From NCBI GenBank assembly GCA_963580455.1, contig OY756965.1, positions 8,506,501 through 8,570,500 on the forward strand: DNA of 64,000 nucleotides. Reading direction: 5' to 3'. The stretch comes from Euonymus europaeus (Eukaryota > Streptophyta > Magnoliopsida > Celastrales > Celastraceae). A program made the translations under genes and the position numbers. Below are positions 48,540 to 61,506 of this stretch, one piece after another (within the stretch, counting starts at the first letter, position 1; each line of letters opens with the position of its first letter). The notes beneath the pieces are model-generated. The model was not told where the DNA came from. It saw only the letters and a program-made list of their open reading frames with translations, and did not search any database.

Positions 48540-51500
48540 CTCGTAAAATTGGACATAGAAGAACAATAAAAAGTGTACACCGGGCAACTTTGATGGTCCG
48601 AAGTTGCTCAACTCTCTCTATTTGGAGGCTTTTAACGGTTTTGTCCATTTATCATTTTTGATGGTGTTTTGGCATCGAAAAAATCTCGGAATCTTATACT
48701 CGTAAAATTTGACATAGAAGAACAATAAAAAGTGTATACCGAGCAACTTTGATCGTCCGAAGTTGCTCAACTCTCTCTATTTAGGAGCTTTTAACGGTTT
48801 TGTCCATTTGTAATAGAAAGTTGTTGTTTTGGCATCGAAATAATCTACGAAGCTTATACTCGTTAAATTTATCATAGAAGAACAATAAAAAGTGTACACC
48901 GAGCATTTTTTAAAGGCCAAAGTTGCTCAACTCTCTCTGTGGAAGAGCTTTTGACGATTTTGTTCATTTCTCATAGAGAGTTGGTGTTTTGGCATCGAAA
49001 TAATCTCGGATGCTTATACTCATAAAATTTGACATAGAAGAACAATAAAAAGTGTACACGGTGCAACTTTGATGGTCCGAAGTTGTTCAACTCTCTTTAT
49101 GGAGGTGCTTTTAACGGTTTTGTCCATTTGTCATAGAAAGTTGGTGTTTTGGCATCGAAATAATCTCGGAAGCTTATACTCGTTAAATTTGTCATAGAAG
49201 AACAATAAAAAGAGTACACCGAGCAACTTTGATGGTCCGAAGTTGCTCAACTCTCTCTATTTAGGAGCTTTTAACGGTTTTGTCCATTTGTAATAGAAAG
49301 TTGTTATTTTGGCATCGAAATAATCTACGAAGCTTATACTCGTAAAATTTGACATAGAAGAACAATAAAAAGTGTACACCGAGCAACTTTGATGGTCCGA
49401 AGTTACTCAACTCTCTCTATGAAAAAGTTTTTAATGGTTTTGTCCATTTGTAATGGAATGTTGTTGTTTTTGGCATCGAAATAATCTACGAAGCTTATAC
49501 TCGTAAAATTGGGCATAGAAGAACAATAAAAAGTGTACACTGAGTAACTTTGATCGTCCGAAGTTGCTCAACTCTCTCTATTGAGGAGCTTTTAACAGTT
49601 TTGTCCATTTGTAATAGAAAGTTGTTGTTTTGGCATCGAAATATTCTAGCAAGCTTATACTCGTAAAATTGGACATAGAAAAACAATAAAAATTGTACAC
49701 CGGCCAACTTTTATGGTCCGAAGTTGTTCAACTCTCTCTATAGAGGAGCTTCTAAAGGTTTTGTCCACTTATCATACAAAGTTGGTGTTTTGGCATCGAA
49801 ATAATCTCGGAAGCTTATACTCGTAAAATTGGACATAGAAGAACAATAAAAAGTGTACACCGAGCAACTTTGATGGTCCGAAGTTGCTCAACTCTCTCTA
49901 TTTGGAGGCTTTTAACGGTTTTGTACATTTATCATTTTTGATGTTGTTTTGGCATCGAAAAAATCTCGGAATCTTATACTCGTAAAATTGGACATTGAAG
50001 AACAATAAAAAGTGTATACCGAGCAACTCTGAACGTCCGAAGTTGCTCAACTCTCTCTATTTAGGAGCTTTTAACGGTTTTGTCCATTTGTAATAGAAAG
50101 TTGTTGTTTTGGCATCGAAAAATCTACGAAGCTTATACTCGTTAAATTTATCATAGAAGAACAATAAAAAGTGTACACCGAGCATTTTTGATGGGCCGAA
50201 GTTGCTCAACTCTCGCTATAGAGGAGCTTCTAAAGGTTTTGTCCACTTATCATAGAAAGTTGGTGTTTTGGCATCGAAATAATCTCGGAAGCTTATAATC
50301 GTAAAATTGGACATAGAAAAACAATAAAAATTGTACACCGGGCAACTTTGATGGTCCGTAGTTGCTCAACTCTCGCTATAGAGGAGCTTCTAAAGGTTTT
50401 GTCCACTTATCATAGAAAGTTGGTGTTTTGGCATCGAAATAATCTCGGAAGCTTAAACTCGTAAAATTGGACATAGAAGAACAATAAAAAGTGTACACCG
50501 GGCAACTTTGATGGTCCGAAGTTGCTCAACTCTCTCTATTTGGAGGCATTTAACGGTTTTGTCCATTTATCATTTTTGATGGTGTTTTGGCATCGAAAAA
50601 ATCTCGGAATCTTATACTCGTAAAATTGGACATAGAAGAACAATAAAAAGTGTATACCGAGCAACTCTGAACGTCCGAAGTTGCTCAACTCTCTCTATTT
50701 AGGAGCTTTTAACGGTTTTGTCCATTTGTAATAGAAAGTTGTTGTTTTGGCATCGAAAAATCTACGAAGCTTATACTCGTTAAATTTATCATAGAAGAAC
50801 AATAAAAAGTGTACACCGAGCATTTTTGATGGGCCGAAGTTGCTCAACTCTCGCTATAGAGGAGCTTCTAAAGGTTTTGTCCACTTATCATAGAAAGTTG
50901 GTGTTTTGGCATCGAAATAATCTCGGAAGCTTATAATCGTAAAATTGGACATAGAAAAACAATAAAAATTGTACACCGGGCAACTTTGATGGTCCGTAGT
51001 TGCTCAACTCTCGCTATAGAGGAGCTTCTAAAGGTTTTGTCCACTTATCATAGAAAGTTGGTGTTTTGGCATCGAAATAATCTCGGAAGCTTAAACTCGT
51101 AAAATTGGACATAGAAGAACAATAAAAAGTGTACACCGGGCAACTTTGATGGTCCGAAGTTGCTCAACTCTCTCTATTTGGAGGCTTTTAACGGTTTTGT
51201 CCATTTATCATTTTTGATGGTGTTTTGGCATCGAAAAAATCTCGGAATCTTATACTCGTAAAATTGGACATAGAAGAACAATAAAAAGTGTATACCGAGC
51301 AACTCTGAACGTCCGAAGTTGCTCAACTCTCTCTATTTAGGAGCTTTTAACGGTTTTGTCCATTTGTAATAGAAAGTTCTTGTTTTGGCATCGAAAAATC
51401 TACGAAGCTTATACTCGTTAAATTTATCATAGAAGAACAATAAAAAGAGTACACCGAGCAACTTTGATGGTCCGAAGTTGCTCAACTCTCTCTATTTAGG

Positions 51501-51820
51501 AGCTTTTAACGGTTTTGTCCATTTGTAATAGAAAGTTGTTATTTTGGCATCGAAATAATCTAGCAAGCTTATACTCGTAAAATTGGACATAGAAAAACAA
51601 TAAAAATTGTACACCGGACACCTTTGATGGTCCGTAGTTGCTCAACTCTCTCTGTGGAAGAGCTTTTGACGATTTTGTTCATTTCTCATAGAGAGTTGGT
51701 GTTTTGGCATCGAAATAATCTCGGATGCTTATACTCGTAAAATTTGACATAGAAGAACAATAAAAAGTGTACACGGAGCAACTTTGATGGTCCGAAGTTG
51801 TTCAACTCTTTTTATGGAGG
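48467..51820 (+). repeat. 21-monomer higher-order repeat, copy 2 (3,354 bp)
   Basis: This is bounded on both sides by the same chimeric junction (tttttatggagg passing into agcttctaaagg at 48,467 and 51,821). I found no base difference from copy 1 in the landmarks compared, including the shared agttcttgttttgg variant at about 48,022 and 51,376. Confidence 0.92.
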
Positions 51821-51893
51821 AGCTTCTAAAGGTTTTGTCCACTTATCATAGAAAGTTGGTGTTTTGGCATCGAAATAATCTCAGAAGCTTATA
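51734..51893 (+). repeat. Chimeric G/C junction monomer, 21-mer copies 2 and 3
   Basis: This has the same G-to-C switch, at the same base, as the junction between copies 1 and 2. Identical junctions mean one original crossover made the duplication, and the third copy came from a later in-register exchange between the long copies. Confidence 0.85.
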
Positions 51894-54800
51894 CTCGTAA
51901 AATTGGACATAGAAGAACAATAAAAAGTGTACACCGGGCAACTTTGATGGTCCGAAGTTGCTCAACTCTCTCTATTTGGAGGCTTTTAACGGTTTTGTCC
52001 ATTTATCATTTTTGATGGTGTTTTGGCATCGAAAAAATCTCGGAATCTTATACTCGTAAAATTTGACATAGAAGAACAATAAAAAGTGTATACCGAGCAA
52101 CTTTGATCGTCCGAAGTTGCTCAACTCTCTCTATTTAGGAGCTTTTAACGGTTTTGTCCATTTGTAATAGAAAGTTGTTGTTTTGGCATCGAAATAATCT
52201 ACGAAGCTTATACTCGTTAAATTTATCATAGAAGAACAATAAAAAGTGTACACCGAGCATTTTTTAAAGGCCAAAGTTGCTCAACTCTCTCTGTGGAAGA
52301 GCTTTTGACGATTTTGTTCATTTCTCATAGAGAGTTGGTGTTTTGGCATCGAAATAATCTCGGATGCTTATACTCATAAAATTTGACATAGAAGAACAAT
52401 AAAAAGTGTACACGGTGCAACTTTGATGGTCCGAAGTTGTTCAACTCTCTTTATGGAGGTGCTTTTAACGGTTTTGTCCATTTGTCATAGAAAGTTGGTG
52501 TTTTGGCATCGAAATAATCTCGGAAGCTTATACTCGTTAAATTTGTCATAGAAGAACAATAAAAAGAGTACACCGAGCAACTTTGATGGTCCGAAGTTGC
52601 TCAACTCTCTCTATTTAGGAGCTTTTAACGGTTTTGTCCATTTGTAATAGAAAGTTGTTATTTTGGCATCGAAATAATCTACGAAGCTTATACTCGTAAA
52701 ATTTGACATAGAAGAACAATAAAAAGTGTACACCGAGCAACTTTGATGGTCCGAAGTTACTCAACTCTCTCTATGAAAAAGTTTTTAATGGTTTTGTCCA
52801 TTTGTAATGGAATGTTGTTGTTTTTGGCATCGAAATAATCTACGAAGCTTATACTCGTAAAATTGGGCATAGAAGAACAATAAAAAGTGTACACTGAGTA
52901 ACTTTGATCGTCCGAAGTTGCTCAACTCTCTCTATTGAGGAGCTTTTAACAGTTTTGTCCATTTGTAATAGAAAGTTGTTGTTTTGGCATCGAAATATTC
53001 TAGCAAGCTTATACTCGTAAAATTGGACATAGAAAAACAATAAAAATTGTACACCGGCCAACTTTTATGGTCCGAAGTTGTTCAACTCTCTCTATAGAGG
53101 AGCTTCTAAAGGTTTTGTCCACTTATCATACAAAGTTGGTGTTTTGGCATCGAAATAATCTCGGAAGCTTATACTCGTAAAATTGGACATAGAAGAACAA
53201 TAAAAAGTGTACACCGAGCAACTTTGATGGTCCGAAGTTGCTCAACTCTCTCTATTTGGAGGCTTTTAACGGTTTTGTACATTTATCATTTTTGATGTTG
53301 TTTTGGCATCGAAAAAATCTCGGAATCTTATACTCGTAAAATTGGACATTGAAGAACAATAAAAAGTGTATACCGAGCAACTCTGAACGTCCGAAGTTGC
53401 TCAACTCTCTCTATTTAGGAGCTTTTAACGGTTTTGTCCATTTGTAATAGAAAGTTGTTGTTTTGGCATCGAAAAATCTACGAAGCTTATACTCGTTAAA
53501 TTTATCATAGAAGAACAATAAAAAGTGTACACCGAGCATTTTTGATGGGCCGAAGTTGCTCAACTCTCGCTATAGAGGAGCTTCTAAAGGTTTTGTCCAC
53601 TTATCATAGAAAGTTGGTGTTTTGGCATCGAAATAATCTCGGAAGCTTATAATCGTAAAATTGGACATAGAAAAACAATAAAAATTGTACACCGGGCAAC
53701 TTTGATGATCCGTAGTTGCTCAACTCTCGCTATAGAGGAGCTTCTAAAGGTTTTGTCCACTTATCATAGAAAGTTGGTGTTTTGGCATCGAAATAATCTC
53801 GGAAGCTTAAACTCGTAAAATTGGACATAGAAGAACAATAAAAAGTGTACACCGGGCAACTTTGATGGTCCGAAGTTGCTCAACTCTCTCTATTTGGAGG
53901 CATTTAACGGTTTTGTCCATTTATCATTTTTGATGGTGTTTTGGCATCGAAAAAATCTCGGAATCTTATACTCGTAAAATTGGACATAGAAGAACAATAA
54001 AAAGTGTATACCGAGCAACTCTGAACGTCCGAAGTTGCTCAACTCTCTCTATTTAGGAGCTTTTAACGGTTTTGTCCATTTGTAATAGAAAGTTGTTGTT
54101 TTGGCATCGAAAAATCTACGAAGCTTATACTCGTTAAATTTATCATAGAAGAACAATAAAAAGTGTACACCGAGCATTTTTGATGTGCCGAAGTTGCTCA
54201 ACTCTCGCTATAGAGGAGCTTCTAAAGGTTTTGTCCACTTATCATAGAAAGTTGGTGTTTTGGCATCGAAATAATCTCGGAAGCTTATAATCGTAAAATT
54301 GGACATAGAAAAACAATAAAAATTGTACACCGGGCAACTTTGATGGTCCGTAGTTGCTCAACTCTCGCTATAGAGGAGCTTCTAAAGGTTTTGTCCACTT
54401 ATCATAGAAAGTTGGTGTTTTGGCATCGAAATAATCTCGGAAGCTTAAACTCGTAAAATTGGACATAGAAGAACAATAAAAAGTGTACACCGGGCAACTT
54501 TGATGGTCCGAAGTTGCTCAACTCTCTCTATTTGGAGGCTTTTAACGGTTTTGTCCATTTATCATTTTTGATGGTGTTTTGGCATCGAAAAAATCTCGGA
54601 ATCTTATACTCGTAAAATTGGACATAGAAGAACAATAAAAAGTGTATACCGAGCAACTCTGAACGTCCGAAGTTGCTCAACTCTCTCTATTTAGGAGCTT
54701 TTAACGGTTTTGTCCATTTGTAATAGAAAGTTGTTGTTTTGGCATCGAAAAATCTACGAAGCTTATACTCGTTAAATTTATCATAGAAGAACAATAAAAA

Positions 54801-55174
54801 GAGTACACCGAGCAACTTTGATGGTCCGAAGTTGCTCAACTCTCTCTATTTAGGAGCTTTTAACGGTTTTGTCCATTTGTAATAGAAAGTTGTTATTTTG
54901 GCATCGAAATAATCTAGCAAGCTTATACTCGTAAAATTGGACATAGAAAAACAATAAAAATTGTACACCGGACACCTTTGATGGTCCGTAGTTGCTCAAC
55001 TCTCTCTGTGGAAGAGCTTTTGACGATTTTGTTCATTTCTCATAGAGAGTTGGTGTTTTGGCATCGAAATAATCTCGGATGCTTATACTCGTAAAATTTG
55101 ACATAGAAGAACAATAAAAAGTGTACACGGAGCAACTTTGATGGTCCGAAGTTGTTCAACTCTTTTTATGGAGG
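51821..55174 (+). repeat. 21-monomer higher-order repeat, copy 3 (3,354 bp)
   Basis: This is the third copy. Three private differences were seen: gatgatccgtag near 53,707, gatgtgccgaag near 54,184, and agttgttgttttgg near 54,731 where copies 1 and 2 have agttcttg. Its right end keeps the unrecombined G parent (tatggaggtgctttt, with the informative T at 55,175), showing where the amplified unit stops. Confidence 0.92.
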
Positions 55175-56527
55175 TGCTTTTAACGGTTTTGTCCATTTGT
55201 CATAGAAAGTTGGTGTTTTGGCATCGAAATAATCTCGGAAGCTTATACTCGTTAAATTTGTCATAGAAGAACAATAAAAAGAGTACACCGAGCAACTTTG
55301 ATGGTCTGAAGTTGCTCAACTCTCTCTATTTAGGAGCTTTTAACGGTTTTGTCCATTTGTAATGGAAAGTTGTTGTTTTTGGCATCGAAATAATCTACGA
55401 AGCTTATACTCGTAAAATTGGGCATAGAAGAACAATAAAAAGTGTACACTGAGCAACTTTGATCGTCCGAAGTTGCTCAACTCTCTCTATTGAGGGCTTT
55501 TAACAGTTTTGTCCATTTGTAATAGAAATTTGTTGTTTTGGCATCGAAATAATCTAGCAAGCTTATACTCGTAAAATTGGACATAGAAAAACAATAACAA
55601 TTGTACACCGGGCAACTTTGATGATCCGAAGTTGCTCAACGCTCGCTATAGAGGAGCTTCTAAAGGTTTTGTCCACTTATCATAGAAAGTTGGTGTTTTG
55701 GCATCGAAATAATCTCGGAAGCTTATACTCGTAAAATTGGACATAGAAGAACAATAAAAAGTGTACACCGAGCAACTTTGTTGGTCCGAAGTTGCTCAAC
55801 TCTCTTTATTTGGAGGCTTTTAACGGTTTTGTCCATTTATCATTTTTGATGGTGTTTTGGCATCGAAAAAATCTCGGAATCTTATACTCGTAAAATTTGA
55901 CATAGAAGAACAATAAAAAGTGTATACCGAGCAACTTTGATCGTCCGAAGTTGCTCAACTCCCTCTGTTTAGGAGCTTTTAACGGTTTTGTCCATTTGTA
56001 ATAGAAAGTTGTTGTTTTGGCATCGAAATAATCTACGAAGCTTATACTCGCAAAATTTGACATAGAAGAACAATAAAAAGTGTACACCGAGCAACTTTGA
56101 TGGTCCGAAGTTACTCAACTCTCTCTATGAAAAAGTTTTTAATGGTTTTGTCTATTTGTAATGGAAAGTTGTTGTTTTTGGCATCGAAATAATCTACGAA
56201 GCTTATACTCGTTAAATTGGGCATAGAAGAACAATAAAAAGTGTACACGGAGCAACTTTGATCGTCCGAAGTTGCTCAACTCTCTCTATTGAGGATCTTT
56301 TAACAGTTTTGTCCATTTGTAATAGAAAGTTGTTGTTTTGGCATCGAAATAATCTAGCAAGCTTATACTCGTAAAATTGGACATAGAAAAACAATAAAAA
56401 TTGTACACCGGGCAACTTTTATGGTCCGTAGTTGCTCAACTCTCGCTATAGAGGAGCTTCTAAAGGTTTTGTCCACTTATCATAGAAAGTTGGTGTTTTG
56501 GCATCGAAATAATCTCGGAAGCTTATA
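55175..56527 (+). repeat. Monomers following the 21-mer block
   Basis: G, an H/A hybrid, B, C, D, E, A, B and C units occur in order, with no close tandem copy. Private variants include aacaataacaattg near 55,590, ctcaacgctcgc near 55,637 and ctcaactccctctg near 55,957. The B near 55,489 is short by 1-2 bases (ctattgagggctttt). Confidence 0.65.
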
Positions 56528-58763
56528 CTCGTAAAATTGGACATAGAAGAACAATAAAAAGTGTACACCGAGCAACTTTGATGGTCCGAAGTTGCTCAAC
56601 TCTCTCTATTTGGAGGCTTTTAACGGTTTTGTCCATTTATCATTTTTGATGGTGTTTTGGCATCGAAAAAATCTCGGAATCTTATACTCGTAAAATTTGA
56701 CATAGAAGAACAATAAAAAGTGTATACCGAGCAACTTTGATCGTCCGAAGTTGCTCAACTCTCTCTATTTAGGAGCTTTTAACGGTTTTGTCCATTTGTA
56801 ATAGAAAGTTGTTGTTTTGGCATCGAAATAATCTACGAAGCTTATACTCGTTAAATTTATAATAGAAGAACAATAAAAAGTGTACACCGAGCATTTTTGA
56901 TGGGCCAAAGTTGCTCAACTCTCTCTGTGGAAGAGCTTTTAACGATTTTGTTCATTTCTCATAGAGAGTTGATGTTTTGGCATCGAAATAATCTCGGATG
57001 CTTATACTCGTAAAATTTGACATAGGAGAACAATAAAAAGTGTACACGGAGCAACTTTGATGGTCCGAAGTTGTTCAACTCTCTTTATGGAGGTGCTTTT
57101 AACGGTTTTGTCCATTTGTCATAGAAAGTTGGTGTTTTGTCATCGAAATAATCTCGGAAGCTTATACTCGTTAAATTTGTCATAGAAGAACAATAAAAAG
57201 AGTACACCGAGCAACTTTGATGGTCCGAAGTTGCTCAACTCTCTCTGTTTAGGAGCTTTTAACGGTTTTGTCCATTTGTAATAGAAAGTTGTTATTTTGG
57301 CATCGAAATAATCTACGAAGCTTATACTCGTAAAATTTGACATAGAAGAACAATAAAAAGTGTACACCGAGAAACTTTGATGGTCCGAAGTTACTCAACT
57401 CTCTCTATGAAAAAGTTTTTAATGGTTTTGTCCATTTGTAATGGAATGTTGTTGTTTTTGGCATCGAAATAATCTACGAAGCTTATACTCGTAAAATTGG
57501 GCATAGAAGAACAATAAAAAGTGTACACTGAGTAACTTTGATCGTCCGAAGTTGCTCAACTCTCTCTATTGAGGAGCTTTTAACAGTTTTGTCCATTTGT
57601 AATAGAAAGTTGTTGTTTTGGCATCGAAATATTCTAGCAAGCTTATACTCGTAAAATTGGACATAGAAAAACAATAAAAATTGTACACCGGCCAACTTTG
57701 ATGGTCCGAAGTTGTTCAACTCTCTCTATAGAGGAGCTTCTAAAGGTTTTGTCCACTTATCATACAAAGTTGGTGTTTTGGCATCGAAATAATCTCGGAA
57801 GCTTATACTCGTAAAATAGGACATAGAAGAACAATAAAAAGTGTACACCGAGCAACTTTGATGGTCCGAAGTTGCTCAACTCTCTCTATTTGGAGGCTTT
57901 TAACGGTTTTGTACATTTATCATTTTTGATGTTGTTTTGGCATCGAAAAAATCTCGGAATCTTATACTCGTAAAATTGGACATAGAAGAACAATAAAAAG
58001 TGTATACCGAGCAACTCTGAACGTCCGAAGTTGCTCAACTCTCTCTATTTAGGAGCTTTTAACGCTTTTGTCCATTTGTAATAGAAAGTTGTTGTTTTGG
58101 CATCGAAAAATCTACGAAGCTTATACTCGTTAAATTTATCATAGAAGAACAATAAAAAGTGTACACCGAGCATTTTTGATGGGCCGAAGTTGCTCAACTC
58201 TCGCTATAGAGGAGCTTCTAAAGGTTTTGTCCACTTATCATAGAAAGTTGGTGTTTTGGCATCGAAATAATCTCGGAAGCTTATAATCGTAAAATTGGAC
58301 ATAGAAAAACAATAAAAATTGTACACCGGGCAACTTTGATGGTCCGTAGTTGCTCAACTCTCGCTATAGAGGAGCTTCTAAAGGTTTTGTCCACTTATCA
58401 TAGAAAGTTGGTGTTTTGGCATCGAAATAATCTCGGAAGCTTAAACTCGTAAAATTGGACATAGAAGAACAATAAAAAGTGTACACCGGGCAACTTTGAT
58501 GGTCCGAAGTTGCTCAACTCTCTCTATTTGGAGGCTTTTAACGGTTTTGTCCATTTATCATTTTTGATGGTGTTTTGGCATCGAAAAAATCTCGGAATCT
58601 TATACTCGTAAAATTGGACATAGAAGAACAATAAAAAGTGTATACCGAGCAACTCTGAACGTCCGAAGTTGCTCAACTCTCTCTATTTAGGAGCTTTTAA
58701 CGGTTTTGTCCACTTGTAATAGAAAGTTGTTGTTTTGGCATCGAAAAATCTGCGAAGCTTATA
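56528..58763 (+). repeat. Diverged relative of the 21-mer's first half
   Basis: This matches about 45,186-47,262 at a constant offset of 11,342 bp, with the order D-E-F-G-H-A-B-C-D-E*-(F/C)-C-D and shared ggaatgttgttg, gagtaac, ccggccaac and gcaactctgaacg. It lacks the nested tetramer duplication and differs at scattered bases (aactttgatgg in C where the 21-mer has aacttttatgg, aatagaag in F, gagaaactttg in A). It is probably an older paralogous copy of the parent string before amplification. Confidence 0.75.
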
Positions 58764-60043
58764 CTCGTTAAATTTATCATAGAAGAATAATAAAAAGTGT
58801 ACACCGAGCATTTTTGATGGGCCGAAGTTGCTCAACTCTCTCTGTGGAAGAGCTTTTAACGATTTTGTTCATTTCTCATAGAGAGTTTGTGTTTTGGTAT
58901 CGAAATAATCTCGGATGCTTATACTCATAAAATTTGACATAGAAGAACAATAAAAAGTGTACACGGAGCAACTTTGATGGTCCGAAGTTGTTCAACTCTC
59001 TTTATGGAGGTGCTTTTAACGGTTTTGTCCATTTGTCATAGAAAGTTGGTGTTTTGGCATCGAAATAATCTCGGAAGCTTATACTCGTTAAATTTGTCAT
59101 AGAAGAACAATAAAAAGAGTACACCGAGCAAGTTTGATGGTCCGAAGTTGCTCAACTCTCTCTATTTGGGAGCTTTTAACGGTTTTGTCCATTTGTAATA
59201 GAAAGTTGTTATTTTGGCATCGAAATAATCTACGAAGCTTATACTCGTAAAATTTGACATAGAAGAACAATAAAAAGTGTACACCGAGCGACTTTGATGG
59301 TCCGAAGTTACTCAACTCTCTCTATGAAAAAAATTTTAATGGTTTTGTCCATTTGTAATGGAATGTTGTTGTTTTTGGCATCGAAATAATCTACGAAGCT
59401 TATACTCGTAAAATTGGGCATAGAAGAACAATAAAAAGTGTACACTGAGTAACTTTGATCGTCCGAAGTTGCTCAACTCTCTCTATTGAGGAGCTTTTAA
59501 CAGTTTTATCCATTTGTAATAGAAAGTTGTTGTTTTGGCATCGAAATAATCTAGCAAGCTTATACTCGTAAAATTGGACATAGAAAAACAATAAAAATTG
59601 TACACCGGCCAACTTTGATGGTCCGAAGTTGATCAACTCTCGCTATAGAGGAGATTCTAAAGGTTTTGTCCACTTATCATAGAAAGTTGGTGTTTTGGCA
59701 TCGAAATAATCTCGGAAGCTTATACTCGTAAAATTGGACATAGAAGAAGAATAAAAAGTGTACACCGAGCAACTTTGATGGTCCGAAGTTGCTCAACTCT
59801 CTCTTTTTGGAGGCTTTTAACGGTTTTGTCCATTCATCATTTTTGATGTTGTTTTGGCATCGAAAAAATCTCGGAATCTTATACTCGTAAAATTTGACAT
59901 AGAAGAACAATAAAATGTGTATACCGAGCAACTCTGATCGTCCGAAGTTGCTCAACTCTCTCTACTTAGGAGCTTTTAACGGTTTTGTCCATTTGTAATA
60001 GAAAGTTGTTGTTTTGGCATCGAAATAATCTACGAAGCTTATA
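58764..60043 (+). repeat. F-G-H-A-B-C-D-E monomer string
   Basis: Eight monomers in canonical order. Private variants include gagtttgtgttttgg in F, gagcaagtttgatgg in H, aaaaaaattttaatgg and gagcgac in A, gttgatcaac in C, and ctctttttggagg with ccattcatcatttttgatg in D. The D variant is shared with the pentamers that follow, so they are related. Confidence 0.7.
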
Positions 60044-61463
60044 CTCGTAAAATTAGACATAGAAGAACAATAAAAAGTGTATACCGAGCAACTTTGATCG
60101 TCCGAAGTTGCTCAACTCTCTCTATTTAGGAGCTTTTAACGGTTTTGTCCATTTGTAATAGAAAGTTGTTGTTTTGGCATCGAAATAATCTACGAACTTA
60201 TATTCGTTAAATTTATCATAGAAGAACAATAAAAAGTGTACACCGAGCATTTTTGATGGGCCGAAGTTGCTCAACTCTCTCTATGAAAAAGTTTTTAATG
60301 GTTTTGTCCATTTGTAATGGAAAATTGTTGTTTTTGGCATCGAAATAATATCGGAAGCTTATACTCGTTAAATTTATCATAGAAGAACAATAAAAAGTGT
60401 ACACTAAGCAACTTTGATGGGCCGAAGTTGCTCAACTCTCTCTATTGGGGAGCTTTTAACGGTTTTGTCCATTTGTAATAGAAAGTTGTTGTTTTGGCAT
60501 CGAAATAATCTAGCAAGCTTATACTCGTAAAATTGGACATAGAAAAACAATAAAAATTGTACACCGGGCAACTTTGATGGTCCGAAGTTGCTCAACTCTC
60601 GCTATAGAGGAGCTTCTAAAGGTTTTGCCCACTTATCATAGAAAGTTGGTGTTTTGGCATCGAAATAATCTTGGAAGCTTATACTCGTAAAATTGGACAT
60701 AGAAGAACAATAAAAAGTGTACACCGAGCAACTTTGATGGTCCGAAGTTGCTCAACTCTCTCTTTTTGGAGGCTTTTAACGGTTTTGTCCATTCATCATT
60801 TTTGATAATGTTTTGGCATCGAAAAAATCTCGGAATCTTATACTCATAAAATTAGAAATAGAAGAACAATAAAAAGTGTATACCGAGCAACTTTGATCGT
60901 CCGAAGTTGCTCAACTCTCTCTATTTAGGAGCTTTTAACGGTTTTGTCCATTTGTAATAGAAAGTTGTTGTTTTGGCATCGAAATAATCTACGAAGCTTA
61001 TACTCGTTAAATTTATCATAGAAGAACAATAAAAAGTGTACACCGAGCATTTTTGATGGGCCGAAGTTGCTCAACTCTCTCTATGAAAAAGTATTTAATG
61101 GTTTTGTCCATTTGTAATGGAAAGTTGTTGTTTTTGGCATCGAAATAATCTCGGAAGCTTATACTCGTTAAATTTATCATAGAAGAACAATAAAAAGTGT
61201 ACACTGAGCAACTTTGATGGGCCGAAGTCGCTCAACTCTCTCTATTGAGGAGCTTTTAAAGGTTTTGTCCATTTGTAATTGAAAGTTGTTGTTTTGGCAT
61301 CGAAATAATCTAGCAAGCTTATACTCGTAAAATTGGACATAGAAAAACAATAAAAATTGTACACCGGGCAACTTTGATGGTCCGAAGTTGCTCAACTCTC
61401 GCTATAGAGGAGCTTCTAAAGGTTTTGTCCACTTATCATAGAAAGTTGGTGTTTTGACACCGA
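60044..61463 (+). repeat. Pentamer E-(F/A)-(F/B)-C-D, second copy truncated
   Basis: Copy 1 is 60,044-60,842 (799 bp) and copy 2 starts at 60,843. Both carry F-start hybrids: one joins gagcatttttgatgggcc to an A-type end, the other joins ctcgttaaatttatc to a B-type end. Copy 2 breaks off inside its C monomer at about 61,463, where the array reverses. A similar five-unit string (A, F/B, C, D, E) is embedded in the 20-mer at the far left of the window. Confidence 0.78.
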
Positions 61464-61506
61464 AGATTCCGATATTTTTTCGATTACAAAACACCAACTT
61501 TCTATG
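61437..61506. repeat. Inversion junction with perfect 20-bp inverted arms
   Basis: The left arm is 61,437-61,456 (catagaaagttggtgttttg). The right arm is 61,487-61,506, its exact reverse complement. The 30-nt spacer is 61,457-61,486. Beyond the perfect arms the two sides continue as inverted satellite monomers, about 85-90% alike over the next 50-60 bp by eye. The left side reads gacaccgaa, a variant of ggcatcgaa; the right side then begins at gattccgatatttttt, the start seen in several inverted monomers. The join falls at about 61,462-61,465 and overlaps by about two A bases. The result is a very large potential snap-back structure. Confidence 0.9.

Noticed and set aside
45113..55174. Triplicated 21-mer as an assembly duplication artefact
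   Set aside because: Copy 3 has private substitutions and the outer edges keep parental monomers, which favours a real triplication. Read depth is still needed to be certain of the copy number.
61437..61506. Rho-independent terminator or inverted-repeat transposon end
   Set aside because: The arms are ordinary satellite sequence in opposite orientation. The stem is AT-rich with no dedicated T tract after it, and no element lies between or beside the arms.
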